DNA of 64,000 nucleotides, from positions 248,001 to 312,000 of the forward strand of contig NZ_FOAP01000010.1 in assembly GCF_900109545.1 (NCBI RefSeq), given 5' to 3'. Below are positions 52,516 through 61,073 of this stretch, in pieces. The translations under genes were made by a program, and so were the position numbers. The notes below the pieces were generated by a model. That model was given only the letters and a program-made list of their open reading frames with translations, was not told the origin of the DNA and did not search any database. Origin of the DNA: Stigmatella aurantiaca (GTDB taxonomy: Bacteria; Myxococcota; Myxococcia; Myxococcales; Myxococcaceae). The first letter of the stretch is position 1. Each line of letters begins with the position of its first letter.

Positions 52516-53787
52516 ATGAGTGACAAGAACGTCAGCCTGCTGAGCCGCAAGGACGCCGCCACGCCGCGAGGGGTGGGGGTGATGGCGCCCTTCTTCGTGG
52601 CCCGCGCGGAGAACAGCGAACTGTGGGACGTGGAGGGCCGCCGCTTCATCGACTTCGCGGGCGGCATCGCGGTGCTCAACACCGGGCACCGCCACCCCCG
52701 GGTGGTCGCCGCGGTGAAGGCCCAGCTGGACGCCTTCACGCACAGCGCCTACCAGATCGTCCCGTATGAGTCCTACGTGCGGCTGGCCGAGCGGCTCAAC
52801 CAGCTCACCCCCGGCGCGTTCGCCAAGAAGACGACCTTCTTCTCCACGGGCGCGGAGGCGGTGGAGAACGCGGTGAAGATCGCCCGGGCGGCCACGGGCC
52901 GCAGCGGCGTCATCGCCTTCAGCGGCGGGTTCCACGGCCGGACGATGATGGGCATGGCGCTCACCGGCAAGGTGTCCCCCTACAAGGCAGGCTTCGGGCC
53001 GTTCCCGCCCGAGGTCTACCACGTGCCCTTTCCCTCCGGGCTGCATGGCATCCGCGTGGAGGACACGTTCCAGGCGCTCCGGAACCTCTTCGCGGCGGAC
53101 ATCGAGCCGAAGCGCGTGGCGGCCATCCTCATCGAGCCGGTGCAGGGCGAGGGCGGCTTCTACGTGGCGCCCCCCGAGCTGATGCGGCGCCTGCGCAAGC
53201 TGTGTGACGAGCACGGCATCCTGCTCATCGCGGATGAGGTGCAGACGGGCTTCGCGCGCACGGGTAAGTGGTTCGCGATGCAGCACCACGACGTGGTGCC
53301 GGACCTGGTGGTGACGGCCAAGTCCCTGGCCGGCGGCTTCCCGCTGTCGGCGGTGACGGGCCGCGCGGAGGTGATGGACGCCCCGGCGCCCGGAGGGCTC
53401 GGGGGCACCTACGCGGGCAACCCACTGTCGATCGCGGCGGCGCACGCGGTGCTGGACGTCATCGAGGAGGAGGGGCTGGTGGGCCGGGCCAACGAGCTGG
53501 GCGGGGTGCTGCGCACGCGGCTCGAGGCGCTCAAGGCGAAGGTGCCCCAGATGGCGGAGGTGCGCGGGCTGGGGGCCATGCTGGCGGTGGAGTTCTGCCA
53601 GCCTGGAGGTAACACCCCGGACGCCGAGTTCACCAAGACGGTGAAGGCGCGGGCGCTGGACAAGGGGCTCATGCTGCTGACGTGCGGCGTCCACTCCAAC
53701 GTCATCCGCTTCCTCTTCCCGCTGACGGTGCCCGAGCCGGTCTTCAAGGAAGGGCTCGCTATCCTTGAGTCCTCGCTGGCGGGGTAA
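52516..53787 (+). CDS. gabT: 4-Aminobutyrate aminotransferase
   Basis: The 423-residue protein is a class III PLP aminotransferase. The PLP lysine is K269 (VVTAKSLAGG), with ADEVQTGFARTGKW before it and FSTGAEAVENAVKIA at the phosphate-binding region. It matches GabT in length and in GFHGRTMMGMALTGK. It converts GABA and 2-oxoglutarate to succinate semialdehyde and glutamate, closing the putrescine route. No gabD is found beside it. The gene that would make aminobutyraldehyde from putrescine (a putrescine transaminase or oxidase) is absent, unless this enzyme does both. Confidence 0.92.
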   Translation: MSDKNVSLLSRKDAATPRGVGVMAPFFVARAENSELWDVEGRRFIDFAGGIAVLNTGHRHPRVVAAVKAQLDAFTHSAYQIVPYESYVRLAERLNQLTPGAFAKKTTFFSTGAEAVENAVKIARAATGRSGVIAFSGGFHGRTMMGMALTGKVSPYKAGFGPFPPEVYHVPFPSGLHGIRVEDTFQALRNLFAADIEPKRVAAILIEPVQGEGGFYVAPPELMRRLRKLCDEHGILLIADEVQTGFARTGKWFAMQHHDVVPDLVVTAKSLAGGFPLSAVTGRAEVMDAPAPGGLGGTYAGNPLSIAAAHAVLDVIEEEGLVGRANELGGVLRTRLEALKAKVPQMAEVRGLGAMLAVEFCQPGGNTPDAEFTKTVKARALDKGLMLLTCGVHSNVIRFLFPLTVPEPVFKEGLAILESSLAG

Positions 53788-53788
53788 T

Positions 53789-53809
53789 GATCTCATTCAC
53801 AATGAGATC
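53789..53809. promoter_or_regulatory. 21-base palindrome after gabT
   Basis: GATCTCATT-CAC-AATGAGATC is a perfect 9-base inverted repeat with a 3-base spacer, starting one base after the gabT stop and 105 bases before the next gene. It is followed by GTTTTC. It could be the terminator of the putrescine operon (9-base stem plus short T-run) or an operator for the downstream transporter operon; the AT-rich, symmetric form favours an operator. Confidence 0.5.
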
Positions 53810-53913
53810 GTTTTCATCCGTAGGATAGCCATAACGCTTCGCGTCGAAAAACGAAACTGCCCCCGGTGGCATGGATCGCATATATGGGGCACTCTCCATG
53901 TGAGGAGTGATCC

Positions 53914-55617
53914 ATGTCACGCCGGCTGCTGATGATGTGCATGTCCCTGCTGTCGCTGGGGGGCCTCGTCCACTGCTCGAAGAGCTCGCAGGAGGGCACC
54001 AAGCCCGCTGCTCCCGCCGAAGCCGGTAAGGCCCCGGCCGCCGTGCAGGCCACCGCGATGACCGTCGCGCAGGAACAGCAGGCCTCTTGGATCCGGAACT
54101 TCAATCCGTTGATCGCTCCGGGCACCGCGCGTTGGCCTACCCGCGCCGGTGTCTACGAGCCGTTGATGATCTTCAACACGCTCAAGGGCGAGTTCGTCCC
54201 CTGGTTGGCGACGAAGAGCGAGTGGAGCGACGAGAACAAGAAGCTCACCCTGACCCTGCGCCCGGGCGTGAAGTGGTCGGATGGCCAGCCGTTCTCGGCC
54301 AAGGACGTGGCCTTCACGTTCGAGCTGCTCAAGAAGCACAAGGCCCTGGATTTCGCGGCCGTGTGGGGCTTCGTGGAGTCGGTGCAGGCCAAGGATGACG
54401 CGACGGTGGAGTTCACCCTGACGCGCCCCTACGTGCCCGGCCTCATCTACATCGTCCACCAGCCCATTGTGCCGGAGCACAAGTGGAAGGACGTCCCGGA
54501 TCCGGTCATCTACAAGAACGAGACGCCCGTGGCGACGGGCCCCTTCACCGAGGTGAAGGTCTTCCAGAACCAGATCTTCGAGCTGGGCCGCAACCCGCAC
54601 TACTGGCAGCAGGGCAAGCCCGCCGTGCAGAGCCTGCGCTTCCCGGCGTACCCGGGCAATGATCAGGCGAACCTGGCGCTGCTCACCGGCGAGCTGGACT
54701 GGGCCGGCAGCTTCGTGCCGGACATCGAGCGGGTCTTCGTCAGCAAGGACAAGGACAACAACCACTACTGGTTCCCGCTCGTCGGCAACACGACGACGCT
54801 CTACCTGAACACCACCAAGAAGCCGTTCAGCGACGTGCGCGTCCGCAAGGCGATCAGCATGGCGATCGACCGCGACCAGATCGTCAAGGTGGCGATGTAT
54901 GGCTATACGAAGCCCTCGGACGCCACGGGCCTGAGCGAGGCGCACGATCTGTGGCGCAACCAGGAGGCGGTGGCCGCGGGCGACTGGACCAAGATGGACC
55001 TGGCCAAGGCGAACGCGCTGCTCGACGAGGCGGGCTTCAAGCGGGGCGAGGCGGGCATCCGGGCCGGTCCGGACAAGGCGCCCCTGCGCTTCGAGATCAA
55101 CGTCGTCACGGGCTGGACGGACTGGGTGCGCGCCGCGCAGATCATCGCGCAGAACCTCAAGCAGCTGGGCTTCGACACCACGCTGAAGACCTATGACTTC
55201 AGCCCCTTCTTCGAGCGGCTCCAGAAGGGCGAGTACGACATGAGCATGGGCTGGACGTCGGATGAGCCCACGCCGTACCACGTCTACCGCGACCTCATGT
55301 CCAGCGAGACCGTCCGCCCGGTGGGAGAGGTGGCCGCCCGCAACTGGAACCGCTTCGCGAGCAAGGAGGCGGACGCCCTCTTCAAGGCCTTCGAGGGCAC
55401 GAGCGATGTGGAGGAGCAGAAGAAGCTCGCCGCGCAGATGCAGATGATCTTCGTGCAGAACGCGCCCACGGTCCCCCTCTTTCCCGGCCCGTCGTGGGGA
55501 GAGTACAGTACGCGCCGCTTCACGAACTTCCCGAACAAGGAAAACCCTTACGCGAAGCTCACGCCGAACAGCCCCCCGGAGAACCTGTTCGTCCTGGTGG
55601 AAGTGAAGCCCAAGTAG
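53914..55617 (+). CDS. Family 5 (peptide/oligosaccharide) ABC substrate-binding lipoprotein
   Basis: The 567-residue protein has a type II signal peptide with lipobox LVHC (C21) and GAGGAG before the ATG. It is a family 5 extracellular solute-binding protein: YEPLMIFNTLKGEFVPWLATKSEWS, LRPGVKWSDGQPFSAKDVAFTFELL, and YLNTTKKPFSDVRVRKAISMAIDRDQIV. Most members bind peptides, but a branch binds oligosaccharides. The two beta-glucosidases at the end of this operon favour a sugar such as cello- or beta-linked oligosaccharides. It is the first of seven genes read together. Confidence 0.9.
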   Translation: MSRRLLMMCMSLLSLGGLVHCSKSSQEGTKPAAPAEAGKAPAAVQATAMTVAQEQQASWIRNFNPLIAPGTARWPTRAGVYEPLMIFNTLKGEFVPWLATKSEWSDENKKLTLTLRPGVKWSDGQPFSAKDVAFTFELLKKHKALDFAAVWGFVESVQAKDDATVEFTLTRPYVPGLIYIVHQPIVPEHKWKDVPDPVIYKNETPVATGPFTEVKVFQNQIFELGRNPHYWQQGKPAVQSLRFPAYPGNDQANLALLTGELDWAGSFVPDIERVFVSKDKDNNHYWFPLVGNTTTLYLNTTKKPFSDVRVRKAISMAIDRDQIVKVAMYGYTKPSDATGLSEAHDLWRNQEAVAAGDWTKMDLAKANALLDEAGFKRGEAGIRAGPDKAPLRFEINVVTGWTDWVRAAQIIAQNLKQLGFDTTLKTYDFSPFFERLQKGEYDMSMGWTSDEPTPYHVYRDLMSSETVRPVGEVAARNWNRFASKEADALFKAFEGTSDVEEQKKLAAQMQMIFVQNAPTVPLFPGPSWGEYSTRRFTNFPNKENPYAKLTPNSPPENLFVLVEVKPK

Positions 55618-55651
55618 CCCTTAAGCGTCTGAGAAAGGCTCACCCGGTCCC

Positions 55652-56629
55652 GTGCGACACCTCCTGCGAAACCTGGGCTTGTACGCGGTTGCCGCGTGGG
55701 CCTCTCTCACGCTGAACTTTCTCATCCCGCGGCTCATGCCGGGCGATCCCGGCTCGGCCATGTTCGCGCGCTTCGCGGGGCAGCTGCAGCCCGAGGCCAT
55801 CGACGCCCTGCGTCTGGCGTTTGGCTTCACCAACGAGCCGCTGCTCCAGCAGTACTTCACCTACGTGCGCCACCTGTTCCAGGGCGACCTGGGCCTGTCC
55901 GTCGCGTACTTCCCCGCGACGGTGACGGAGGTCATCTCCACGGGCCTGGGCTGGACGCTGCTCCTGTCGGGCATTGCGGTCATTCTCAGCTTCGGGCTCG
56001 GCACGGCGCTCGGCGTGGTGGCCACGTGGCGGCGCGGCGGCTGGCTGGACTCGGTGCTGCCGCCGGTGCTGATCTTCCTGGGGGCGTTTCCCTACTTCTG
56101 GCTGGCGATGGTGCTGCTCTACGTGCTGGGGTTCGTGCTGGGCGCGTTCCCCCTGCGGCATGCCTACAGCGACACGATCGCCCCCTCGTTCAGCGCGGAG
56201 TTCATCTTCAGCGTGGTGCAGCACATGGTGCTGCCCGCCCTGGCGATCGTGATTGCCTCGCTCGGCGGCTGGATGCTCAGCATGCGCAGCACCATGGTGG
56301 GCATTCTCGCCGAGGACTACATCACCATGGCGAACGCCAAGGGCCTGTCCCAGAAGCGCATCATGTTCCACTACGCCGCCCGCAACGCGCTGCTGCCGAA
56401 CGTCACGGGCTTCGGCATGGCGCTGGGGTTCGTCCTGTCGGGCTCGCTGCTGACGGAGATCGTCTTCTCGTACCCGGGCCAGGGCTATCTGCTCATCCAG
56501 GCGGTGCGCAACCAGGACTACCCGCTCATGCAGGGCATCTTCCTGACCATCACCCTGGCGGTGCTGGGGGCGAACCTGCTGGTGGACATTCTGTACGTGT
56601 GGCTTGACCCGCGGACGCGGGCGCGCTGA
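55652..56629 (+). CDS. ABC permease (DppB-type)
   Basis: The GTG-started 325-residue protein has six predicted membrane helices, an N-terminal segment of the DppB type (LRLAFGFTNEPLLQQYFTYVRHLFQGDLGLS) and the permease loop LAEDYITMANAKGLSQKRIMFHYAARNALLPNVTG. It forms the channel with the next protein. The gene lies 34 bases after the binding-protein gene. Confidence 0.92.
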   Translation: MRHLLRNLGLYAVAAWASLTLNFLIPRLMPGDPGSAMFARFAGQLQPEAIDALRLAFGFTNEPLLQQYFTYVRHLFQGDLGLSVAYFPATVTEVISTGLGWTLLLSGIAVILSFGLGTALGVVATWRRGGWLDSVLPPVLIFLGAFPYFWLAMVLLYVLGFVLGAFPLRHAYSDTIAPSFSAEFIFSVVQHMVLPALAIVIASLGGWMLSMRSTMVGILAEDYITMANAKGLSQKRIMFHYAARNALLPNVTGFGMALGFVLSGSLLTEIVFSYPGQGYLLIQAVRNQDYPLMQGIFLTITLAVLGANLLVDILYVWLDPRTRAR

Positions 56630-56653
56630 CGGGAAGGACGAAAGAAGGCTGCA

Positions 56654-57589
56654 ATGTCATCCGCGACTCAAGCCAAGAAGCAGCGCTCGGGGTTCCTCTG
56701 GCAGCTCCTCGAGAACCGCAAGGCCGCCTTCGGCGCGGCGCTCATCCTGTTCTTCGTCCTGCTCGGCCTCCTGGGGCCGGTGCTCGTCTCGACGGACCCG
56801 GCCGCCTTCGTGGGCGCGCCCCACCAGCCGCCCTCGTCCGAGTTCCTCTTCGGCACCACCGGGCAGGGCCAGGACGTGCTCGCGCAGACCATTGCCGGGG
56901 CCCGCACGTCGCTCATCGTCGGGTTCGTGACGGGCTTCGCCGTCATGGCGATTGGCGCCTTGATCGGCATGACGGCTGGCTTCTTCGGCGGGTGGCTTGA
57001 CGGCATCCTGTCCTTCGTCACCAACGTGTTCCTCATCATCCCCGGTCTGCCCATGGCGGTGGTGATCGCCGCCTACCTCCAGCCGGGCCCCGTCACCATC
57101 GGGCTCGTGCTGGTCGTCACCGGCTGGGCGTGGAATGCGCGCATGCTGCGCTCGCAGATCCTCTCGTTGCGGGAGAAGGACTTCGTCCTGGCGGCGATCG
57201 TCAGCGGGGAGGGGCGCCTGCGGATCATCTTCCGGGAGATTCTGCCCAACATGACGTCGCTCTTGATGAGCGGCTTCATCTCGGCGACGGTCTACGCGAT
57301 CGGCGCGCAGGTGGGGCTGGAGTTCCTGGGCATCGGGGACGTCAGCGTGGTGACGTGGGGCACGAACCTGTACTGGGCCTCGAACAACGCCGCCCTGCTG
57401 ACGGGCGCGTGGTGGACGGTGGTCCCCACGGGCATGTGCGTGGCGCTCATCGGCTTCGCGCTCGTGCTCGTCAACTTCGCGATCGACGAGATTACCAACC
57501 CGCGGCTCCGGGCCGAGGGGACGTGGACGCGGCTCCTCAAGAGCCACAACCTGGAAGGGGGGCTGTCAACCCCCGTGGTGAGGCGCTAA
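56654..57589 (+). CDS. ABC permease (DppC-type)
   Basis: The 311-residue protein has the N-terminal transmembrane helix of the DppC/OppC family (AALILFFVLLGLLGPVLV), FGTTGQGQDVLAQTIAGARTSL, and the loop LSLREKDFVLAAIVSGEGRLRIIFREILPNMTSLL. Its stop overlaps the next start by one base (TAATG), so it is coupled to the ATPase genes. Confidence 0.92.
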   Translation: MSSATQAKKQRSGFLWQLLENRKAAFGAALILFFVLLGLLGPVLVSTDPAAFVGAPHQPPSSEFLFGTTGQGQDVLAQTIAGARTSLIVGFVTGFAVMAIGALIGMTAGFFGGWLDGILSFVTNVFLIIPGLPMAVVIAAYLQPGPVTIGLVLVVTGWAWNARMLRSQILSLREKDFVLAAIVSGEGRLRIIFREILPNMTSLLMSGFISATVYAIGAQVGLEFLGIGDVSVVTWGTNLYWASNNAALLTGAWWTVVPTGMCVALIGFALVLVNFAIDEITNPRLRAEGTWTRLLKSHNLEGGLSTPVVRR

Positions 57590-58566
57590 TGGAAGCCAAG
57601 GCCCCGGCGTTGCTGTCGGTGAAGGACTTGCGGGTGGAGTACCTCACCCCGGCAGGGCCCGTGTGCGCCGTCGATGGCGTCTCGTTCGACATCGGCAAGG
57701 GCGAGGTGCTGGGGCTTGCGGGCGAGTCGGGCAGCGGCAAGTCGACCGTGGCCCAGGCCCTGCTGCGCATCCTCCGTCCGCCCGCGGTCATCACGGGTGG
57801 CCAGGTGCTCTTCGAGGGCGAGGACGTGCTGGCGATGAGCGAGGCGCAGCTGCGGCAGCTGCGCTGGCGGAAGATCTCGCTCGTGTTCCAGAGCGCGATG
57901 AACTCGCTCAACCCCATCCTCAGCATTGGCGAGCAGATCGTCGATGCCATCCAGGCGCACCTGCCGATGAAGCGCCCCGAGGCGCTCGACCGGGCCGTGG
58001 CGCTGCTGAAGCTCGTGGGCATCGACAGCTCGCGCCTCACGAGCTACCCGCACCAGCTGTCGGGCGGCATGCGGCAGCGCGTGGTGATCGCCATCGCGCT
58101 GGCGCTCGAGCCGCCCCTGATGCTCATGGACGAGCCCACCACGGCGCTCGACGTGGTGGTGCAGAAGGAGATCCTCCACCAGGTCTCGGAGCTCAAGGAG
58201 AAGCTCGGGTTTTCGATCCTGTTCATCACGCATGACTTGTCGCTGATCCTCGAGTTCTCCACGCGGATCGCCGTCCTCTACGCGGGCAAGCTCATGGAGA
58301 TGGCCCCCTCGCGGGAGCTGTACACCGCGCCCAAGCACCCGTACACCCAGGGGCTCCTGGGCTCGGTCCCGTCGGTCCGGGGCCCGCGCCGCAAGCTCGT
58401 GGGCATTCCGGGCTCGCCCCCGGACATGCGGCGGCTGCCGTCAGGGTGCCGCTTCCACCCGCGCTGCCCCTCGGCCATGGACCAGTGCAAGGCCACGGTG
58501 CCGGAGCTGCGTCAGCTGGGGCCGGATCACATCGAGGCCTGCCACCTGGATTCCCAAACCCCATGA
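57589..58566 (+). CDS. ABC ATPase (DppD-type)
   Basis: The ATG at 57589 gives 325 residues. Walker A is GESGSGKST, the signature LSGGMRQRVVIAIAL, Walker B LMLMDEPTTALD and the H-loop FITHDLS. The C-terminal tail has CRFHPRCPSAMDQC, the cysteine-rich sugar/peptide-transporter extension that binds an iron-sulfur cluster in some homologues. It is one of the two ATPases of this importer. Confidence 0.93.
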   Translation: MEAKAPALLSVKDLRVEYLTPAGPVCAVDGVSFDIGKGEVLGLAGESGSGKSTVAQALLRILRPPAVITGGQVLFEGEDVLAMSEAQLRQLRWRKISLVFQSAMNSLNPILSIGEQIVDAIQAHLPMKRPEALDRAVALLKLVGIDSSRLTSYPHQLSGGMRQRVVIAIALALEPPLMLMDEPTTALDVVVQKEILHQVSELKEKLGFSILFITHDLSLILEFSTRIAVLYAGKLMEMAPSRELYTAPKHPYTQGLLGSVPSVRGPRRKLVGIPGSPPDMRRLPSGCRFHPRCPSAMDQCKATVPELRQLGPDHIEACHLDSQTP

Positions 58567-59633
58567 CGATCATCAAGCCGGAGAGCCAGGTGCTCCTCGA
58601 GGCCCAGGGCATCAGCAAGTACTTTCAGGTGGGGGGAGGCTTCAGGCCCAAGCAGCTGCGCGCCCTCAATGAGGTCTCCTTCTCGCTGAGCGAGCGCCAG
58701 GTGGTTGCGCTCGTGGGCGAGTCGGGCAGCGGCAAGAGCACGATCGCGCGGCTGCTCGTGCGGCTGATGGACCCCTCGGGCGGGAAGATTCTCTTCCGGG
58801 GCCAGGACGTTCTCCGGGAAGAGCCGCGTCACGCCTCGCTCAGCTACCGGTCGCAAGTCCAGATGATCTTCCAGGATCCGTTTGGCTCGCTGAACCCGGT
58901 CCACACCATTGGCAACCACCTGGAGCGGCCCCTGATGCTCCATGGCAAGGCGAAGAGCGCCGCGGAGCTGCGCGACCGCGTGCACGAACTGCTCGCCACG
59001 GTGGACCTGAGCCCGGCCGCCGATGTGGCCTCCCGGTATCCGCACCAGCTCTCGGGCGGCCAGCGCCAGCGCGTGGCCATTGCCCGGGCGCTGGCCCCGG
59101 GGCCCTCCGTCATCCTGGCCGACGAGCCCATCTCCATGCTCGACGTGTCCATCCGCGTGGGCGTGCTGAACCTGATGGAGCGCCTCAAGGAGGAGCGGGG
59201 CATCGGGTACCTGTACATCACCCACGACATCGCCAGCGCGCGCTACTTCGCGGACCGGACGATGGTGATGTACGCGGGGCACATCGTGGAAGGCGCGCCG
59301 AGCGAGGAGCTGATGCTCAAGCCCGCGCACCCCTACACCCAGCTGCTGCTCTCCGCGGTGCCGGATCCGAACGGCTCCATGAAGAGCGCGCTGAACGCGA
59401 AGTCCGGGGCGCCCAAGCTGATTGATCCGCCCCCCGGCTGTCCGTTCGCCGACCGCTGCCCGAGCGTCATGGCCGTGTGCCGGCAGGAGATGCCGGGGGC
59501 GACGCCGCTCGGCCAGGATCGCTGGGTGCGCTGCCACCTGTTCGGCCAGGGCGCCGCCACGGGGACGGCCTCCGCTCAGGAGCCGGGCGCCGCGGGCCCC
59601 CGGAGTGCCCTCGCGGAAGGTGCTGCTTCCTGA
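58563..59633 (+). CDS. ABC ATPase (DppF-type)
   Basis: The ATG at 58563 overlaps the previous stop by four bases and gives 356 residues. GESGSGKST, LSGGQRQRVAIARAL, ILADEPISMLD and YITHDIA are present. A long C-terminus contains CPFADRCPSVMAVC, the same four-cysteine tail as the partner ATPase, and then a low-complexity Ala/Gly end (TGTASAQEPGAAGPRS). The pair would power oligosaccharide or peptide uptake. Confidence 0.93.
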   Translation: MTIIKPESQVLLEAQGISKYFQVGGGFRPKQLRALNEVSFSLSERQVVALVGESGSGKSTIARLLVRLMDPSGGKILFRGQDVLREEPRHASLSYRSQVQMIFQDPFGSLNPVHTIGNHLERPLMLHGKAKSAAELRDRVHELLATVDLSPAADVASRYPHQLSGGQRQRVAIARALAPGPSVILADEPISMLDVSIRVGVLNLMERLKEERGIGYLYITHDIASARYFADRTMVMYAGHIVEGAPSEELMLKPAHPYTQLLLSAVPDPNGSMKSALNAKSGAPKLIDPPPGCPFADRCPSVMAVCRQEMPGATPLGQDRWVRCHLFGQGAATGTASAQEPGAAGPRSALAEGAAS

Positions 59634-59663
59634 AGCGACCCGTTGAACGGAGGTTCCCAACAC

Positions 59664-61037
59664 ATGACTACCCTTCGCTTTCCCACTGAGTTCGTCTGGG
59701 GGGTCGCCACCTCCTCCTACCAAATCGAAGGCGCCGCGCTGGAAGACGGGCGCGGGGAGTCGATCTGGGATCGCTTCTCCAAGACGCCCGGGAAGGTGCG
59801 GGACGGGACGAACGGCGACGTCGCGTGCGACCACTACCACCGCTTCCGCGAAGACATCGCGTTGATGAAGAGCCTGGGCATCCGGCACTACCGCTTCTCC
59901 GTGGCGTGGCCCCGCATCCTCCCCGCGGGCCGCGGGAAGGTGAATCAGGCGGGCCTGGACTTCTACGGCCGCCTGGTGGACGCACTGCTCGAGGCGGGCA
60001 TCGAGCCCTTCGTGACGCTGTACCACTGGGACTTGCCCCAGGCGCTCCAGGACGAGGGCGGCTGGGCGAAGCGCTCGACGGCGGAGGCGTTCGCCGAGTA
60101 CGCGGGCGTGGTGGCGAAGTTCCTGGGGAGCCGGGTGAAGAAGTGGATCACCCACAATGAGCCCTGGTGCGCGGGCATTCTCAGCCATCAGCTCGGCATC
60201 CACGCGCCGGGGCTGAAGGACTACCGCACGGCGCTCGCCGCGAGCCACCACCTGCTGCTGTCCCATGGGCTCGCCGTGCCCATCATCCGCGCCGCCAGCC
60301 CGGGGGCCGAGGTGGGCATTACCCTGAACCTGACGCCCTCGGAGCCCGCCTCGCCGAGCGCGGCGGACCACGACGCGGCCCGGCACTTCGACGGCCACTT
60401 CAACCGCTGGTTCCTGGATCCGCTCTTCGGGCGCCGCTACCCCGTGGACATCGTCGCCGACTACATCGCCGCGGGGCACCTGCCGCCCGAGGGCCTCACC
60501 GTGGTGCAGCCCGGGGACTTCGAGGCCATCGCGGTGAAGTGCGACTTTCTGGGGATCAACTACTACAACCGCACGGTCCTTCGCAGCGACAAGGTCCCCG
60601 AGGCGCAGAACGAGCCGCGCCAGGTGTTCCTCGCGCCGGAGAAGGAGTGGACCGAGATGGGCTGGGAGGTTCATCCCAACGGCCTCCGGGACACCCTCCT
60701 GCGCGTCCACCTCGACTACCGGCCGCGGAAAATCTACGTGACGGAGAATGGGGCGAGCTACTCGACGCCTCCCGGGGCCGACGGGCGCGTGAAGGACGAG
60801 CAGCGGCTCGCCTTCCTGAGGGACCACTTCGCCGCGGCCCACCGCGCGATGGAGGCGGGGGTGCCCCTGGCGGGCTACTTCGTGTGGTCGCTCATGGACA
60901 ACTTCGAGTGGGACCGCGGCTATTCGCAACGTTTCGGCATCGTGTGGGTGGACTACAAGACGCAGCAGCGCATTCCCAAAGACAGTGCGCTCTGGTACCG
61001 GGGCGTCATCGCGGAGAACGCGGTTCAGGTGCCCTGA
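59664..61037 (+). CDS. GH1 beta-glucosidase
   Basis: The ATG at 59664 (GGAGG upstream) gives 457 residues, a normal GH1 length. The acid/base is E166 in THNEPW and the nucleophile is E361 in YVTENGAS. FVWGVATSSYQIEGA is the GH1 N-terminal signature. There is no signal peptide, so it acts in the cytoplasm on imported sugars. Beta-glucosidase is the likeliest activity (cellobiose and related disaccharides); other beta-glycosidase specificities are possible. Confidence 0.95.
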   Translation: MTTLRFPTEFVWGVATSSYQIEGAALEDGRGESIWDRFSKTPGKVRDGTNGDVACDHYHRFREDIALMKSLGIRHYRFSVAWPRILPAGRGKVNQAGLDFYGRLVDALLEAGIEPFVTLYHWDLPQALQDEGGWAKRSTAEAFAEYAGVVAKFLGSRVKKWITHNEPWCAGILSHQLGIHAPGLKDYRTALAASHHLLLSHGLAVPIIRAASPGAEVGITLNLTPSEPASPSAADHDAARHFDGHFNRWFLDPLFGRRYPVDIVADYIAAGHLPPEGLTVVQPGDFEAIAVKCDFLGINYYNRTVLRSDKVPEAQNEPRQVFLAPEKEWTEMGWEVHPNGLRDTLLRVHLDYRPRKIYVTENGASYSTPPGADGRVKDEQRLAFLRDHFAAAHRAMEAGVPLAGYFVWSLMDNFEWDRGYSQRFGIVWVDYKTQQRIPKDSALWYRGVIAENAVQVP

Positions 61038-61073
61038 CCGCCGCCCACCTCCCTCGACGAGGACCTTCCTGAC

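Noticed and set aside
50713..53796. A 1027-codon minus-strand frame across the dehydrogenase and transaminase genes.
   Set aside because: Same artefact; patD and gabT on the plus strand have full catalytic motifs and good ribosome-binding sites.
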